Source: Alphaproteobacteria bacterium
GTDB taxonomy: Bacteria > Pseudomonadota > Alphaproteobacteria > UBA6615
Assembly (NCBI GenBank): GCA_021774575.1
Contig: JAJFIX010000023.1
Location: 68,166 to 132,165, forward strand
Reading direction: 5' to 3'
Length of the DNA: 64,000 bases
Positions 61,468 to 64,000 of the stretch are shown here, piece after piece. How positions within the stretch are numbered: position 1 is the first letter of the stretch; the number at the start of each line of letters is the position of its first letter. Position numbers and translations under genes: made by a program. The notes beneath the pieces were generated by a model. It was not told the DNA's origin, made no database searches, and was given only the letters and a program-made list of their open reading frames with translations.

Positions 61468-62310
61468 CTAGGAGGCCAGCGCCAGCTCGTCCAAGCGCGT
61501 CAGCTTATCGTGGCGATAGGCGCCCCAAATGGCCGCACCGATGGCTCCGGCGTAAATCGAGTCCGGATGACTTTTCGAATTTACGTCGACCTTCTGGCCC
61601 GCCATCGCTTCGTTGAGTGCAGCCACCAGTCCGATATCCGACGCCATGCCCCCGGTCAGCAATACGGTCGCATCGGTAACTTTTACCGCGCGTAAAAGCT
61701 TGACCAGCCTGGCCGCCATCGACATGTGAATGCCTTTCAAAATATTGGGGGTCGAGATTTGGCGCGACACCATATTGATGACATCGGTTTCGGCCAGCAC
61801 GGCGCAAATCGATGAAACCTTTTCCGGATCGTCGGCCTGCAGCGATAGAGGGCCGATCTCTTCCCAGGTAATGCCGAGATAGCGGGCGATGTTTTCAACA
61901 AACTGGCCCGATCCCGATGCGCATTGAGAGGTCATTCGATAGCCAAGCACCTTGCCCCGCTCATCGACTAAAATCGCCCGCCCGTGCAGGGCGCCGATAT
62001 CGAGGACGGCGCGGGCCTCGGGCTCAAGATAAATCCCGCCGCGGGCATGGGTGGTCATTGAATAGAAATGCCCGGTCGAAAAATCGAGGCTCTCGGCCTC
62101 TCCCGTTGTCGCGATATACCCGACGTCGCCGATTTCGGCGCCAGCGTCCTTGATCGCCAAGTCGAGGGCCTCGCGGGCCAGCTTATGGGGATCGCGCTGG
62201 CGGATTTTTTCGATATGGCGGGAGACCCAGTTTATTTTTCCGTCGGTAACGTCGAAAATCACCGCCTTGACCGCGCCTGTTCCCAGGTCTATTCCTGCTG
62301 CAAGGGTCAT
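61468..62310 (-). CDS. bcrD: Benzoyl-CoA reductase, ATPase subunit BcrD/BadG
   Basis: A 280-residue member of the BadF/BadG/BcrA/BcrD ATPase family. The N-terminal phosphate-binding motif is GIDLGTGAVKAVIFD, LDIGALHGRAILV the second nucleotide motif, and C130 (TSQCASGSG) with C169 (SSICAV) are the cysteines that share a 4Fe-4S cluster with BcrA. I chose ATG 62310, nine bases after GGAGA; an upstream start would add 19 unrelated residues. It pairs with BcrA as the electron-activating ATPase of class I benzoyl-CoA reductase. Confidence 0.92.
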   Translation of the reverse strand: MTLAAGIDLGTGAVKAVIFDVTDGKINWVSRHIEKIRQRDPHKLAREALDLAIKDAGAEIGDVGYIATTGEAESLDFSTGHFYSMTTHARGGIYLEPEARAVLDIGALHGRAILVDERGKVLGYRMTSQCASGSGQFVENIARYLGITWEEIGPLSLQADDPEKVSSICAVLAETDVINMVSRQISTPNILKGIHMSMAARLVKLLRAVKVTDATVLLTGGMASDIGLVAALNEAMAGQKVDVNSKSHPDSIYAGAIGAAIWGAYRHDKLTRLDELALAS

Positions 62311-62326
62311 GGTTTTATGTCTCCTC

Positions 62327-63622
62327 TTAACTATCGAGGGCGCGGCGGGCAAAGGCTGCGGCCCCAAGCGCTCCGGTATAGATTGATGCGGGGTCGATAT
62401 TGATCGTGACGTCGCCGTAATTTTCCTTGACCAGCGCCTTTAATTCTTTGACCGCCGCCTGATTATTGGCGACCCCGCCGGTGAAAGTGAACTCGTCGGT
62501 AATGCCGCCGGACCGGGAGACGATGGACATGGCGCGCAGGATGATCGCCCGATGCAGGCCACCGAGAATGTCCTCTCGTTTTTCACCCAAGGCCAGCCGG
62601 TCGCGAAGTTCGGCGCCGGCAAAAACCGTGCAGGTTGAATTAATGCGCACAGCCTTGCTGGCCTTTAGGGCCAGGGGCCCAAGCTCGTGCAAGCCCATAT
62701 TCATCTCGTCGGCGATATAGCCGAGATACCGGCCGCACCCGGCGGCGCACCGGTCGTTCATCTGGAAGTTTTCGACAATGCCCTCGCCATCGACTTGGAT
62801 CGATTTTGTGTCTTGCCCGCCAATGTCGAGCACCGTCCGCGTGCCCGCATACATCATATGGGCGCCGAGACCGTGGCAGAGAATTTCAGACCGGATATTG
62901 TCTTTGGGAAAGGGCAGGGTGACCCGCCCGTAACCTGTGCCAACTTGCGAGGCTTCTTCCAATTCGATATCGAGGGCGGCCTGCATGACCGTTCGCGCCG
63001 TCGATTGGTCGAGGCCCAGTTCAGACCCGGCTGTCGTTAGACGGTCAATGGCGCGCAGGAACATTTGCGCCATGTCGCTGGTGGGGGGGCGGTTTTCAAC
63101 TTCAATAATGGATTTATCATAGAGATTGATCAGCGTGTCGTAGGCGATCCCTGCTTGTTTGGCGACAGCCTCGCCGATCTGCATGACCCGGCTGCCGGCA
63201 ATGTCGCGAAAGAAATCGGATTTTCGGCGCGCATCCCGGGTAAACATGTCCGGCGCTTCGGTTTTAATTTGGCGAAAAATTTCATCCAATGCCTCAAGCA
63301 CGCCATCTTGCCCTGGCGCGATTTGCGTCGCACAGGTTTTGCGCAGATCTTCCAGCTGGTCGAGAAATTGTTCAAGGCGGATGGCCAGCTCGAGATCGGT
63401 CATCAATGTTTCCGCAGCGCTGCTGGATAATTCTCCACCCAGTCCGCGGCGAAACAGTTCCAGCCTGGCACCGGTCAGCGCTTCTTCTTTGGCCACCGCC
63501 GCAGCGGTGGCATAGTTGGAGCGCGAATTGGTGATGCCCTTGCCTAGCATTTCTAAATCCTCGTCGAGGATTAACGCTTTGGTTGTGGTTGAGCCGAGAT
63601 CGATGCCGATAAAGGTTTTCAT
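62327..63622 (-). CDS. bcrA: Benzoyl-CoA reductase, ATPase subunit BcrA/BadF
   Basis: A 431-residue BcrA-type subunit. [15 protein letters not shown] (residues 6-20) and DIGGQDTK (266-273) bind ATP, and cysteines C292 and C296 ([11 protein letters not shown]) and C331 (STCTVFAG) fall where the bridging 4Fe-4S cluster ligands are expected. It is longer than BcrD because of an inserted helical region (about 60-220), which is typical. The gene lies 16 bp from bcrD and 15 bp from bcrB in the order B-A-D. The enzyme dearomatises benzoyl-CoA using two ATP per two electrons from ferredoxin. Confidence 0.93.
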   Translation of the reverse strand: MKTFIGIDLGSTTTKALILDEDLEMLGKGITNSRSNYATAAAVAKEEALTGARLELFRRGLGGELSSSAAETLMTDLELAIRLEQFLDQLEDLRKTCATQIAPGQDGVLEALDEIFRQIKTEAPDMFTRDARRKSDFFRDIAGSRVMQIGEAVAKQAGIAYDTLINLYDKSIIEVENRPPTSDMAQMFLRAIDRLTTAGSELGLDQSTARTVMQAALDIELEEASQVGTGYGRVTLPFPKDNIRSEILCHGLGAHMMYAGTRTVLDIGGQDTKSIQVDGEGIVENFQMNDRCAAGCGRYLGYIADEMNMGLHELGPLALKASKAVRINSTCTVFAGAELRDRLALGEKREDILGGLHRAIILRAMSIVSRSGGITDEFTFTGGVANNQAAVKELKALVKENYGDVTINIDPASIYTGALGAAAFARRALDS

Positions 63623-63637
63623 GTCCGTGTCCTTCGG

Positions 63638-64000
63638 TTATGCGGCCCGGGCCGACCCGCCAGCGCGGCGTTTTTGCTCGATCATTTGGAAATAACTCTC
63701 CAGCCGGTTTTTCACATTGGCGGGGGAGAAATAGCGGGGATCGACGAGATCGGTCTCGATGAAGGCGGCGGGTTTGCCCGTCCGTTCCTCGATCGTGCGC
63801 ATGATCATCAATTGTCCGGCCGAAAAGCTATTGCAGCTCTTAATCGAATTCACCAGCAGCCCGTCGGCTTGATAATCTTCGAGATATTGCTCGATCATAT
63901 CGACGCGGGTTGGCAGGTTACGATTGGTGTAACAACCGAGGCAATATTCGGCGAGGCTTTCGAGCGGGTTATCGGGATCGTGGCGGAACCCGTCATAATC
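63638..64000 (-). CDS. bcrB: Benzoyl-CoA reductase subunit BcrB (partial)
   Basis: The C-terminal 120 residues of a 2-hydroxyglutaryl-CoA dehydratase-type subunit run to the window edge. Landmarks are YCLGCYTNRNLPTRVDMIEQ, then DGLLVNSIKSCNSFSAGQL, with conserved cysteines for the 4Fe-4S active-site clusters, and a closing KPAAFIETDLVDPR. In Thauera the order is bcrCBAD, so bcrC should lie just to the right. BcrB and BcrC form the benzoyl-CoA-binding catalytic part. The paralog BcrC is an alternative reading of this fragment. Confidence 0.88.
   Translation of the reverse strand, partial: DYDGFRHDPDNPLESLAEYCLGCYTNRNLPTRVDMIEQYLEDYQADGLLVNSIKSCNSFSAGQLMIMRTIEERTGKPAAFIETDLVDPRYFSPANVKNRLESYFQMIEQKRRAGGSARAA

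Overview
The window looks like chromosomal DNA from an alphaproteobacterium with both aerobic and anaerobic metabolism, perhaps of the Rhodospirillales type. Three things suggest this: a caa3-type oxidase operon whose order resembles Bradyrhizobium coxMNOP, TadE/TadG-type pilus proteins, and an ATP-dependent (class I) benzoyl-CoA reductase operon at the right edge. This placement comes from gene content only. I saw no rRNA, tRNA, CRISPR array, insertion sequence or integrase.

Layout. (1) 1-16300 is a surface-polysaccharide region. It holds the complete dTDP-L-rhamnose set (rfbC-rfbB-rfbD-rfbA) and a 1612-residue fusion of sulfotransferase, coiled coil and two glycosyltransferases. An AT-richer block follows with two methyltransferases and a sulfotransferase, then a three-module glycosyltransferase and a secreted protein built on an internal duplication. 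(2) 16616-24806 carries a MurG-like glycosyltransferase coupled to an unknown coiled-coil protein, three further enzymes (two methyltransferases and a deiodinase-like redoxin), an orphan ABC ATPase, and a TadE/TadG pair whose TadE ends in a cysteine-bracketed Gly/Ser/Gln repeat. (3) 24803-28224 is a leftward set: protein kinase, TPR protein, haloacid dehalogenase and DJ-1/PfpI protein. (4) 28400-33149 encodes exported or membrane proteins (metallo-beta-lactamase lipoprotein, P460-like cytochrome lipoprotein, EamA transporter, ankyrin lipoprotein) and a stand-alone FAD monooxygenase.

(5) 33231-42608 is a coherent polyamine-type uptake and gamma-glutamylation cluster. Fe-alcohol dehydrogenase, aldehyde dehydrogenase and a glutamine-synthetase-like ligase lie opposite PotD-A-B-C-like transporter genes, closed by a PuuD-like hydrolase. 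A 477-bp divergent spacer with a clear inverted repeat separates the two arms. (6) 42750-55344 is mixed metabolism: glpD overlapping a Na/Pi cotransporter, a DUF3179 protein, an orphan phage-tail-collar-like protein, kynureninase, pyruvate carboxylase, a serine hydrolase, and a stress-type membrane protein downstream of three 21-bp palindromic repeats. (7) 55411-60123 (leftward) is a cytochrome c oxidase operon with fused subunit II-cytochrome c, subunit I, two subunit III-like proteins and subunit IV. (8) 60387-64000 (leftward) is bcrB(partial)-bcrA-bcrD plus a double-GNAT acetyltransferase.

The candidates I find most unusual are the cysteine-bracketed repeat TadE, the sulfotransferase/coiled-coil/double-glycosyltransferase fusion, the deiodinase-like protein, the 68-residue gapless internal duplication in the secreted protein at 15437, and the benzoyl-CoA reductase plus double-GNAT arrangement next to a terminal oxidase.
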